Positions 1-8,774 of a stretch of 64,000 nucleotides of DNA are shown piece after piece (position 1 is the stretch's first letter; the number at the start of each line of letters is the position of its first letter). This stretch comes from Narthecium ossifragum (Eukaryota; Streptophyta; Magnoliopsida; Dioscoreales; Nartheciaceae): positions 13,161,297-13,225,296 of the forward strand of contig OY986966.1 of the NCBI GenBank assembly GCA_963920575.1, read 5' to 3'. The notes under the pieces were generated by a model. The model searched no databases and was not told where the DNA came from. It saw only the letters and a list, made by a program, of their open reading frames with translations. A program made the position numbers and the translations under genes.

Positions 1-106
1 TATTTCACCATTATTCTATCTTATTAATTTAGTGTTGAAAGAAAGGTTTATAAATTTCTAAATTGCGTTTTGCATACATTTTAACGACGACGTTTGTGAG
101 CGATCA
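1..106 (+). mobile_element. 3' end of an E-family LTR (truncated by window edge)
   Basis: The first 106 bases match 62063-62168 almost base for base and end in the same GAGCGATCA. They are therefore the 3' terminus of an E LTR whose remainder lies outside the window. The sequence after base 106 changes abruptly to G-family internal sequence, so this is an LTR/host junction and not an LTR/PBS junction. Confidence 0.8.
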
Positions 107-536
107 GTAACTCCAGGAATATGATCTTCAATGGCTCTCCTGGATCATCCTCATCATGTCCCATCAATAGTGTTGCCCATGACCATAGGATGGGATCTGA
201 TCTCCATGGTCTGATCAACTGTGCAGGGACTTGGCTTGAATCTGGGTCAAGCTGGCTTTGATCCAATCTGAAGTGAAGATGGCTGGACCATGCTTCTGCT
301 GCACTAGTCTGGGCTTGAAATTGGTTGAACCAAGTTGAACCTTCAGCTGTGTTGAGTCGTACTCTGGTCCAAACATGTCTGACATGGTTGGGTCTACCGT
401 TGTCAATCTGGACTTGGGTCAGTTGTGCCAACCTGGTGGTACCATCATAGTCAGATCTGATCAGATTGAATATGGCATCTGAATAAGGAGGGTAGCTCCT
501 TTGATGTCTCATATCAACCTTTGAATGCTTGATCAA
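107..536 (-). pseudogene. C-terminal fragment of the G-family internal ORF
   Basis: An open minus-strand frame spans this stretch and is nearly identical to 58495-58925, the internal region of another G copy. It carries the block WRSDPILWSWATLLMG followed by DEDDPGEPLK, which is also seen in N1 (about 19600-19800) and N3 (about 25100-25330). No known domain was recognised. The fragment is cut at both ends by E sequence (LTR ending at 106, LTR starting at 537), so it cannot be expressed as a full protein. Function is unknown; it is the C-terminal half of a non-autonomous retrotransposon ORF. Confidence 0.7.
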
Positions 537-1988
537 TGATAAGTCACTAATTATTCCTAATTAAACCCCTTAAATTACCTTTGTTAGGCCTAGAGTAGTT
601 GTATTTAATTGTTTGTTAGTTGATTTCAGATTTAATATGATATGAGAAGAAATACAAGGAATTCAGCTAAAAAGATGAATTTATATGATAAAGACTGTTT
701 CGTCGCATGTCAGGCGAATATTCCCCAGAAATTCTTTACAAGTCAAAATATTCTGGAAATTTAGTATGTGATAGAAGACTTCAAGAGCTACAACTTTCAT
801 GTTGGACACTTGGCGAGATTCCAGACATATTAATACCAGTTTTGAAGACTATGAAGATATACAGCTGCTGGAAACTGGTCCGTCGATATTCAGGAGAATA
901 TTTTCCAAATATTCCACATAAGTCAGAATATTATAAAATCTTTGGGGGAGGACAGAAGACTTCCTAATCTACATCTTTCCTGTTGAGCACATTTCTAAAT
1001 TCTAGACGGGTTGAACCCAGTCGCGACCAGAAGAGGCAGTCAGAATTAAACTAGGAATTCCGAGTTGCACTAGAGGTCCAACTCAACTTAGCCATAACCC
1101 TAATTCCGGGATTAAGGGTTTTTATTATAAAAAGGGGTTATTCCAGCAAAACTTCTCATCTTTTTGTCAATCTTTGGAGGAGGAAGAAGAAGATGGAGAG
1201 GATGTGGATGGTGATAGCTTCCTATTCCAACCCGATGGTTTTTATCCAAAAGATGAGTTGCTAATTCTTATACTTAGGATTATTCATGAAACCCTAGTGT
1301 AGTTTTGGTTTTTCTTTAGTTGGATTCTTGTGAACTTCTCGATGCATGATCTCATGAATATGGTTTTATTGTTAATAGAGTTGAGGGAACAGAGTTCCTT
1401 GACGTACTTTCAGTCCTACATGATTTCTGTGATTGATTGTAGAGATTTATGAGATGGTTTTCATGAAGTTATTGGTTTGCCTTTGAAATAAGCTATGCTA
1501 CGCAAAGATAGGTTGTGCCACGGTCATTAGGAGTAGTATAATTTAAGGTAATCGTAGGACCAAAGACAATCTATGCCAAGCAAAGATAGGTTATGCCGTT
1601 GGGAACATTAACTTTCTTTTAGGGATTCATGTGAGCTTGTAGCCATATGATCCATAATGTTGAGAGAAGGGAACAAGATGATAACTAGAGAAGACTAATA
1701 ATGAAACTAGGGTGGATTGAGTAATTCCTAAGTAACTACTCCATTGATTCAAATTGATCAACCTTTTATCTCTTTTATTTATTAGTTTAGATAACTCTAT
1801 TCTATCTTTGATTCTTTTCCTTAGTTTTAGGGTTTCGAGAATTGATTTCAGTTTCCAACGTTTTCCCTGTGGATCGACTCTAGACTTCACCGCTATTTCT
1901 ACCTAGTAGTTTAGTGATTGAATAAGGATATAAATTTAATATTTGATTGAGTTTACAACGTTTTAACGACGACGTTTGTAAGCGATCA
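537..1988 (+). mobile_element. E-family 5' LTR (about 1.45 kb)
   Basis: It begins TGATAAGTCAC and ends GAGCGATCA, matching the ends of the second full E LTR at 60733-62168. A tRNA-Asp-type PBS follows 5 bases downstream, which identifies it as a 5' LTR in plus orientation. It interrupts the G internal ORF. The interior is AT-rich with no ORF of note apart from an 86-codon frame at 707-967 that I regard as chance. A TATA-like region (TATAAAAAGGGG) lies near 1127-1138. Confidence 0.8.
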
Positions 1989-2519
1989 ATTTTTGGCGCC
2001 GTTGCCGGGGAATTCGACGGTTGATTGATTGATTTTCTCTTAACTCATTTTCTTTCCTTAGTTTGGTTTTTACCTTTCTTATTTCTCCCTTTCTTTATTT
2101 TACACTTTTTAGGAATTTCTGACAATTTTTCTGATTTTTACAACTACTAAAGTTGATTTTCTCGGACTTGGACATGCAGCCCATAGCCAAGACCGATCGG
2201 TCGGACACGGGAGCGATCGATCGGACCTGCGCAATCAGGTAAGCTTGTTCTAAACTCCGAGTTATTTTATCTAGCTGTTTGAGACGCTTCTGCAAGTCGC
2301 ACAAAAGCACGCATCAGTGAGAGTCGTCTCGGAGTGAGCCGGGCGCGGGTGAGGGTTGTAAGCCGATGGCGAGCCGCAGCTGAGGCAGGGACAAGCCGAT
2401 TCCAAGGAGGCGTAGCTCGAGCCAAACCGGGAGGAGAGAGAATATCCCAGGAAAAATGTGGAAAAATTAGTAAAATTCCAGAAAAATCATGGGAAGGTAG
2501 TAGCAAGCGTTCACCCGGG
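1989..2519 (+). mobile_element. E-family leader, truncated
   Basis: This is untranslated leader sequence after the PBS, T-rich at first (2030-2140) and GC-rich from 2170. It includes ACCGATCGGTC and GCGATCGATCGG. No gag ORF is recognisable. The right boundary with the G leader ORF is approximate and was placed where homology of the minus strand to G and N leaders begins. Confidence 0.5.
1994..2011 (+). promoter_or_regulatory. E primer-binding site (tRNA-Asp type)
   Basis: TGGCGCCGTTGCCGGGGA matches the complement of the 3' end of plant tRNA-Asp. This PBS is usual in Athila and Tat lineages of Ty3/gypsy. It lies 5 bases after the LTR end. Confidence 0.85.
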
Positions 2520-2809
2520 TCTAGAGGAGTTGAACTCGGAGTTGCAATTGGAGTTGCTCTCGGAGTTGCAGTAGGAGTTGCAGCCGAAGTCCTAATCCGA
2601 GTTGGCTTGGGGTCAGGTTCCGTAATCTGGGTTGCAGCTAGAGTAGGGGTCTGACTCAAAATCTGAATCCCTGTGGGACTTGTTTGAGTCACAGTTGACC
2701 ATCTACTGGTAAACTGCTCCATCTTGCTGCCAACACTAACCAACTGGTTCAACTGGGCCTGCAGAATATTGAACTGCTGCTCACACCACTCATGGGATAC
2801 TCCGTACAT
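2520..2809 (-). pseudogene. N-terminal part of the G-family internal ORF
   Basis: The frame starts at ATG 2809, 50 bases downstream of the PBS on the minus strand. A stretch of about 60 residues (SPTGIQILSQTPTLAAT and on) resembles the N3 and N4 leader ORFs (SPTRVQISRENPILATT). After that comes a Pro/Thr/Ala-rich segment encoded by five 12-bp repeats at 2526-2585 (GGAGTTGCNNNN on the plus strand). It has no zinc knuckle or retroviral gag core. The ORF is cut by the E leader around 2520 and its C-terminal half is at 107-536. It is a non-autonomous element ORF, broken here. Confidence 0.6.
2526..2585. repeat. 12-bp tandem repeat, five units
   Basis: Five consecutive 12-bp units begin GGAGTTG(C/A). 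On the minus strand they encode a repeating Thr-Pro-x-Ala module in the G leader ORF, so the repeat length keeps the frame. Confidence 0.85.
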
Positions 2810-2858
2810 GATGACGAAGTTTCCGGAAGGTTCTGGGCCACACAGTCGGTGGAACGGA

Positions 2859-2870
2859 GCTCTGATAACA
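2859..2870 (-). promoter_or_regulatory. G-family PBS (initiator-Met type, one mismatch)
   Basis: On the minus strand TGTTATCAGAGC lies 3 bases after the LTR end. The canonical plant initiator-Met PBS is TGGTATCAGAGC, so one base is changed. Confidence 0.7.
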
Positions 2871-4029
2871 AGTTGATACGAGCGGTCTACTCGTAATCCT
2901 CTCGTATCGGGTCTCTACTGCTCCAATCGATCAGAATCAGTCTGATCGGACTTGATTTGAGTCCAATTAGCTGAATCTGGCTTGAGCTGGTTCAGATCTG
3001 GCTGAGGCTGATTGGATAGGATTTGACTGGGTGAAGTCTGAGTTGATCTGGATCAGGCGGACCAGGTTCAATTGGCTGGATCTGGCTGAGTCAGTTGGTT
3101 GGGATGAACCGGACTGGATCTGATGGCTGAGGGTTGCCGGAGTGGATCTCTGGCGTAGGGGCGTCGCCGGTGGTCGGGACCTTGGCAGTGAGGTTCGTGG
3201 GTTGATTGGGAAGAGATCTAACGGAGTGGATTGGCCGGATGGATGCCGGATTGACGGGATCTGGAGGTTGACGGCGGCGGGTTTGGGTTTACCGGCGTCG
3301 GGGACGACGGGGAGGGTTCTGCGGGGCTTTGGGACGTCGTAGAAGACCGGGATCTAGTCTAGGGAGGTCGGCGGGGTACTTTGGAGGGATCTGGGAGTGA
3401 GATCGGGGTCGGACACGGAAGGGGCGGCGGAGCTGGGAAGTTGAGGTTGCCGAGGAAGACGCGGGAGACGGTGAAGGGCGACGGGAAAGAGATGGCCGGG
3501 GTCGTGGGGCTTAGGGGAAGGCGTTGGAGGTCTTGGATGGCGACGGGGGTGGCCGGAGAGGCTGGACGGCGGTGAAGCTAGGGTTAGGGCACGGGAGAGA
3601 GAGGAAGGAGATGATGAACAGTGTGCTGACGTGGTGCTGAGGTGGCGATGATGTGGAGGAGGGAGAAAGTGACGGGGAGAGAGAAATACCGGTGGAGGCG
3701 GTGCCGGCTGCGGAGAAGATGACCGACGGGGAAGAAGGTGGATTAATGGTGGATTTTCGGGTGGAATGTACATTATCTCTACTCTTATGATATTCTACTC
3801 CTATGATATTCTATGAACTATTCTTAATTCTTCATCATTCATCATCCCCCATAATACAAACTAATGAGGTCCTTTTATAGAGACCTTGACAGAGTCCTAA
3901 TCCAACTAGAAAACCCCCTTGCTTAATTAGCAAGTAATAAGGTTTCAAACTCAACTCAACTTCCTAACTCAAATGGACTCTTAATTAATTCCTAACGATC
4001 AAATATTAACTAGGACTCAATTAAATATA

Positions 4030-4113
4030 GAGATTTTTGCATTCCGGTACCATGTACTTTCCCAGAAATGCACTTTGGTACCATCAAGTTTGGAATTTGC
4101 AATTTAATACCAC
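4030..4113 (+). repeat. MULE left terminal inverted repeat
   Basis: 84 bp, nearly the exact reverse complement of 6061-6144. Confidence 0.9.
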
Positions 4114-4180
4114 TAAGTGATAAACTAAGTGAAATTTAATGCCGACCCCCAACTCCGTTAGTATAAGTTGATGGGAAACC

Positions 4181-4202
4181 GCTCACGTGCGCACACGTGA
4201 GC
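4181..4202. repeat. Perfect 9-bp-arm palindrome with two CACGTG cores
   Basis: GCTCACGTG, a 4-base spacer CGCA, then CACGTGAGC. Each arm holds a G-box core (CACGTG overlaps the arm). It sits in the subterminal region of the MULE. Confidence 0.85.
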
Positions 4203-5129
4203 AGTTTTACACCCGTTTCCCGAGTTTTGCACCCGTTTCCCACCTCTTCCTCTCTTTTCTTCTCTCCACACCAAGGTCGAGCTCCTCCGGCTCCGACTCC
4301 GGCTCCAAGCAGTTCCAGCTCATAGGAAGGCTGGGTGGAACTCTCCTCTTCTTCTTCCTCTACTCCTCCTACGCTCCTCCTCCTCCACCTCCTCCACCTC
4401 CTCCTCTCTTCTTCTTCTCCTCCTCCTCCTCCTCCTCATCTGCTCATCCACTCCTGTCTGTTCAAGGCCGATGAAGGATGGTTGATGATCAAGGCCGATG
4501 AAGGATGGGTGACGAGGAAGCGTCATCGAGCAACGATGGAGGATGGGTGATGACCGATCGACGACGGACAATGATGGTGGCTTGGTCAGCAAGCAACGAT
4601 GGAGGATGGTCGATGCTCTGTTTTCCCGTGATGGTTGATGAGCGATCGTCGTCAACCAATGGACGATGATGGTTGATGAGCGATGGCTCCGTTTTTCCTT
4701 CCCAACAGCGATAGATGGCCGTTCTTCCAACCGATGGGATCTTTGAGGCCGATGTAGGGCCAGCACGGTGAGGAATCCTCTGTTCTTCCCAATGGCGATG
4801 GATTCCTTTGAGGGCGAGGATGACGACGACGAGGACCTGGGCCTGCTTGAGGGAGGTCGCCGCCTGAGTAGCTAGGCTGGGGGCGTCGAGGGGCTGTTGG
4901 GAACAAGGTAGGCATACTAGTTTGCCCGATGGCTTTCTCATCAGCCGGAGTTGGTGGCGAAGACGCTGCGGTTGGAGAGGATGGGTTCCGTGAGGCGCGA
5001 GGAGGTCGGTGGAGAGACCGCCGAGGACTCCGGCGACGGGATGGGTTTGGAACGACTCCGGCGACGGCATGGGTGTGGAGGTCTCCGTGGGTGTCATCGA
5101 CGGGCTGGATAATGGGGGAGCACCTGTGA

Positions 5130-5835
5130 GGAGGACGAGCAGAGGAGGAGTGGAGGAGGAGCCGGAGGAGGAGGACGACGAGCAGAGGAGGAGGAGGAGG
5201 AGGAGGAGTGGAGGACGAGCAGAGGAGGAGGAGTGGAGGAGCAGCCGGACGAGGGCGAGGGAGAGCAGAGGAGGAGTGGAGGAGGAGCCGGACGAGGACG
5301 AGGGCGAGCAGAGGTGGAGCAGAGGAGGAGGAGTAGAGGAGGAGCTGGAGGAGGAGGAGGAGGAGGAGGAGTGGAGGACGAGCAGAGGAGGAGGAGTGGA
5401 GGAGCAGCCAGACGAGGGCGAGGGAGAGCAGAGGAGGAGTGGAGGAGGAGCCGGACGAGGACGAGGGCGAGCAGAGGAGGAGCAGAGGAGGAGGAGGAGT
5501 AGAGGAGGAGCCGGAGGAGGAGGAGGCCGAGTAGAGGAGGAGTGGAGCAGAGGAGGAGGAGGAGGAGGAGTGGAGGACGAGCAGAGGAGGAGGAGTGGAG
5601 GAGCAGCCGGACGAGGGCGAGGGAGAGCAGAGGAGGAGTGGAGGAGGAGCCGGACGAGGACGAGGGCGAGCAGAGGAGGAGCAGAGGAGGAGGAGGAGTA
5701 GAGGAGCAGCCGGAGGAGGAGGAGGCCGAGTAGAGGAGGAGTGGAGCAGAGGAGGAGCGGAGGAGGAGGAGGAGGAGGAGGAGGAGGAGGAGGAGAAGAA
5801 GAAGAAGAAGAAGAAGAGAAGAGGAGGAGGAAGAG
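5130..5835. repeat. GAG/GGA-rich array with higher-order units
   Basis: About 700 bp is built mostly of GAG, GGA and GAC triplets. A longer unit beginning GAGGACGAGCAGAGG starts at 5211, 5374 and 5573 (spacings 163 and 199). The end (5755-5830) is a plain GGA then GAA microsatellite. Long open frames here arise from the triplet repeat and are not evidence of a gene. Confidence 0.85.
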
Positions 5836-6060
5836 CCGGATAGAAAACAGAGGAGGAGAAGGAGGAGGAGAAGCTCTCTTTCTCTCTCTTACGTTAGTAA
5901 ACCGGTCAACTATAAAAAAAAATCAGTCAAAATTAGAAACTCGCATGCAAGCTGACGTCACCACAGTTCTCCCATGCAAGCTGACGTCACCACAGTTTTC
6001 CGTCAGGCCACACGACGTCGTTTGGGAGATCAAATTACTTTGCTCTGGTATTATAAATCG

Positions 6061-6144
6061 GTGGTATTAAATTGCAAATTCCAAACTTGATGGTACCATA
6101 GTGCATTTCTGGGAAAGTACATGGTACCAGAATGCAAAAATCCC
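6061..6144 (-). repeat. MULE right terminal inverted repeat
   Basis: 84 bp, nearly the exact reverse complement of 4030-4113. Just inside it (about 5943-6001) a segment of about 29 bp, CATGCAAGCTGACGTCACC and on, is present twice in tandem. Confidence 0.9.
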
Positions 6145-6291
6145 TTAAATATAAAAGACTAATGATAAATCCTAATCAAATACTCTAGTTTGAACCATGA
6201 AAGTCCAAGTCAAACTAGGAAAGAGGCTGAACCAGTTTGGTTCCTCTTCTGGGTTCGAGTCCAGTTGGTCGAGTCGGATCGACTCGTATCA

Positions 6292-8546
6292 TGAGCCTTC
6301 TCGTAGGCACGAGTACCTGGTCTCTTGCCCGGTCTCAGTTCCTCCTTAGCCAAATCTATGGCTAGGTCGAGAGATACCTTTAGGGTTTTAGGAGAAGGAC
6401 CCTAGGTATTCGACGAGGAAGGCGAAGACTAGAGGTGGGAGACGGAAGAGAAGAGGATACCTTGCAGATCCTCTTAGAGTTGGCTGGTTACTCTTGGAGA
6501 TCCAAGCCAAGGGAGGTGGCGGTGGAAGTGCGGCAGCCAAGGATGGACGCCGGTGATGGGGACGTGCACTGTAGATGGCAGCAGTGGACGGCAATGGCTG
6601 GTGGTCAGCTGGTGGAGAGAGAATCCGGGAGTAGAGAGATGAAGGTGGCTGGTGGCGTGGGTATTAAGTTATGGCTACTCCTAGGGTTACAGCTACTCCT
6701 ATAATATCTCTTAATTTATTTCTTCAATGCATAAAACCCTAATACAAGCGATGGAGGTCCTTTTATAGAGGCCTCAAAGAGTTCTACTCCAACCTGGATA
6801 CCTACTTGCTAAAACAGCAAGTGACTTGACTCAACCCAACTAGGACTCATAATATGAATTAGCAAAGCACAAACTGGACTCAAACTGTTACGAGCGGTCT
6901 ACTCGTGATCCTCTCGTAATGGGTCTCTACTGCTCCAATCGATCAGAATCGGCCTGATCGGACTTGATTTGAGTCCAATGGGCTGAAGCTGGATCGAATC
7001 TGGTTCAGATCTGGCTCAGATTGGGGTAGGACTCGACTGGGTCAAGTCTGGATTGGTTGATTGGCTCTTGGAATTGAATCTGGCTCGGATTGGGTTTAAT
7101 GGCTTGGCTGAACCGGCTAGGAGTGGGTTAAGTGGCTGAGCCAAATCAGAGTGGGCTGAGTCTGAATCAACTGGCTGGCTGAACCAAGTTAGAGTTGGCT
7201 GAGCCAACTTGGTTGGGCTGAACCGGAGTTGATCCAAGGGCTGTGGTTCGCCGGAGTAGATCGCCGGCGTAGGAGCGGCGGCGGCGGTCGGGGTAGTGGC
7301 AGGAAGTGTCGCCTGGAGGTGGGGAAGAGTTCCAACGGAGTGGATCTGGGAGATGGGTGGCGGATCGGCCGGATCGGGTGAAGACGGCGGTGAAGGTTGG
7401 GTCGGCCGGAGTCGAGGACGATGAGGGAGGCTCCGGGAGTGGCTGAGGACGTCGGAAAGAGGGTCGGAGGAGATAGGCGATGGATTTAGCGTGGTTTGGG
7501 GGTGAGTTCGGGGATCGGAAGTGGGTTGACGGCGGAGGGGACGGAGGTAGGCTTGTCGGGGACGGCGCCGGACGGGACGAAGGACGGAGGGAAGGGTATG
7601 GCCAGAGTCGTGGGAGGTAGGGGAAGACGATGGCGGGTTTAGGTGGCGACGGGGGTGGCCGGAGAGGGGAGAACGGCGGTGAGCTAGGGTTCGGGGATAG
7701 AGGAGAGAGGAGGAAGAAGATGAACAGTAGCGGGTGACGTGGCGCTGACGTGGCGGTGGGGTCGCTGACGTGGCGGAGAGAGAAAGTGACGGGGGAAAGA
7801 GAAACACTGGTGGAGGCGGTGCCGGCTGCGGGGAAGATGACCGACGGGGAAGAAGATGGATCTATGGTGGATTTCGGGTGGAATCTACTTTACTTCTACT
7901 CCTATGATATTCTACTCCTATGATAACTTATCAACTACTCTTAATCATTCATCTCATGCATCCTTCATTACCTAATACAAACTACTAAGGTCCTTTTATA
8001 GAGACCTTGACAGAGTCTTAATCCACTAGAAAAACCCCCTTGCTTGATTAGCAAGTAATAAGGTTTCTGACTCAACTCAACTTCCTAACTCAAAGGGACT
8101 CTTAATTAATTCCTAACAATCAACTAGGACTCAATAAAAGACTAATGATAAATACTAAATAAATACTCTAGTTTGAACTAGGGAAGTCCAAGTCAAACTA
8201 GGAAAGAGGTTGAACCAGCTTGGTTCCTCTTCTGGGTTCGGGTCCAATTGGTCGAGTCGGATCGACTCGTATCACAAACTAGGAAATCAACTAGGAAAGC
8301 AATTAAGACTCAACTAATGAAATAACCAGCTAGGAATAGGATTCCTTAAGGCTGGCTTTGCCTTGGGACCTAGCCCAAGGCCGAATCCTCCTAGGAGGTG
8401 GGCCCTGACCTGCGTGGGTCCCTCCTGGGCCTATCCCAAGTGTGGGCCTTGCCCCAGAATTGGGCGTGGGTTGGTCTAGCCCAGGTGGAGCTGGACTTGG
8501 TTCCACTTGGCTAGGCATGGGTTGGGCTTGGGTCCCAACCGTATCA
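6292..8546 (-). mobile_element. Chromovirus C 3' LTR, split by a G solo LTR
   Basis: Aligns with the intact C LTR at 14096-14964. It lacks only about the first 8 bases (the G LTR abuts at 6291). With the G insertion removed it is about 0.86 kb, against 0.87 kb for the partner. On the minus strand it is preceded by the purine tract GAAGGAGAAGGGGA at 8547-8560. The TATA box (CTATAAAAGG, minus strand) is near 6765. Confidence 0.85.
6886..8274 (-). mobile_element. G-family solo LTR with target duplication CAAAC
   Basis: Runs from TGTTACGAGCGG to CTCGTATCA, 1389 bp. It is flanked by CAAAC at 6881-6885 and 8275-8279. The uninterrupted C LTR reads ACTCAAACTAGAAAATC near 14690, which confirms the empty site. 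No internal region is present, so this is the product of LTR-LTR recombination. A 263-codon minus-strand open frame (7016-7807) rich in Pro and Ser lies in the GC-rich half and is probably fortuitous. Confidence 0.92.
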
Positions 8547-8769
8547 TCCCCTTCTCCTTCGAAAAGTGCATTGTCCTCAAGGCCGAAGTCGGGATAACGA
8601 TCCAAGAAATCAGTGAATACCTCCCATGTGGCTTCAGCTGGACTATGGCCCTTCCAATGTGCCAGAACTTCTTCTTGGTGGCGGGGAGCATGCCGATGGT
8701 CGATGATAGCCTGGGGATACAGCTTGGGCTGATCGTTTGAGGGATCTGGAATCTCGATGACAACGGGTA
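8547..8769 (-). pseudogene. C pol C-terminus: chromodomain-type tail
   Basis: On the minus strand this resumes the integrase after the D insertion. It contains VLAHWKGHSPAEATWE and then YPDFGLEDNALFEGEGDDT. The first is the chromodomain-like Trp-rich motif and the second the characteristic end of plant chromovirus pol. The frame runs through the polypurine tract (coding E-G-E-G-D) and into the LTR, stopping after KESYS at 8330. The split by the D solo LTR leaves it non-functional. Confidence 0.75.
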
Positions 8770-8774
8770 TCTCA

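Larger units (their letters stand above)
4030..6144. mobile_element. Non-autonomous Mutator-like element (MULE), 2.1 kb
   Basis: The ends are long inverted repeats, 4030-4113 against 6061-6144, with only a few mismatches over 84 bp (GAGATTTTTGCATTCCGG against GGGATTTTTGCATTCTGG). The insert is flanked by a perfect 9-bp direct repeat TTAAATATA at 4021-4029 and 6145-6153. Uninterrupted G LTR copies (for example 58149-58165) have the motif once, so this is a true target duplication. Long TIRs, a 5' G and 9-bp duplications are diagnostic for Mutator-like transposons. No transposase (MuDR/MULE domain) is visible. The interior is a GC-rich block (about 4240-5100) and a GAG/GGA-rich array (about 5130-5835). 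The GC-rich block could be captured host sequence (a Pack-MULE), but I recognise no gene in it. Confidence 0.88.
2874..6291 (-). mobile_element. G-family 5' LTR, split by a Mutator-like element
   Basis: On the plus strand it begins TGATACGAGCGGTC and ends CGACTCGTATCA, so the termini are a 9-bp inverted repeat (TGATACGAG/CTCGTATCA). Removing the 2115-bp insertion and one 9-bp duplication leaves about 1.29 kb. That agrees with the other G LTRs at 6886-8274, 53945-55304, 56986-58294 and 62442-63715. The PBS at 2859-2870 makes it the 5' LTR of a minus-strand element. A TATA box in the usual G context (CTATAAAAGGACC on the minus strand) lies near 3870. The half nearest the PBS is GC-rich and pyrimidine-rich on the minus strand. 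Confidence 0.85.

Noticed and set aside
707..967. 86-codon ORF in the E LTR
   Set aside because: Not open at the aligned place in the 60733-62168 copy.
2095..2310. 71-codon minus ORF over the E leader
   Set aside because: Shadow frame in leader sequence, no homology to the G ORF.
4187..4766. Ser/Pro ORFs near the MULE left end
   Set aside because: Caused by CCT/TCC repeats; frames open on both strands.
5009..5843. Long Glu/Arg/Gly-rich ORFs (up to 230 codons) in several frames
   Set aside because: They follow from GAG/GGA triplet repeats, which lack stops in most frames; no start context or homology.
7016..7807. 263-codon Pro/Ser-rich ORF inside a G solo LTR
   Set aside because: It lies in the GC-rich part of an LTR, and the other G LTRs have it shortened or shifted (3354-3773, 63013-63222). 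No domain.
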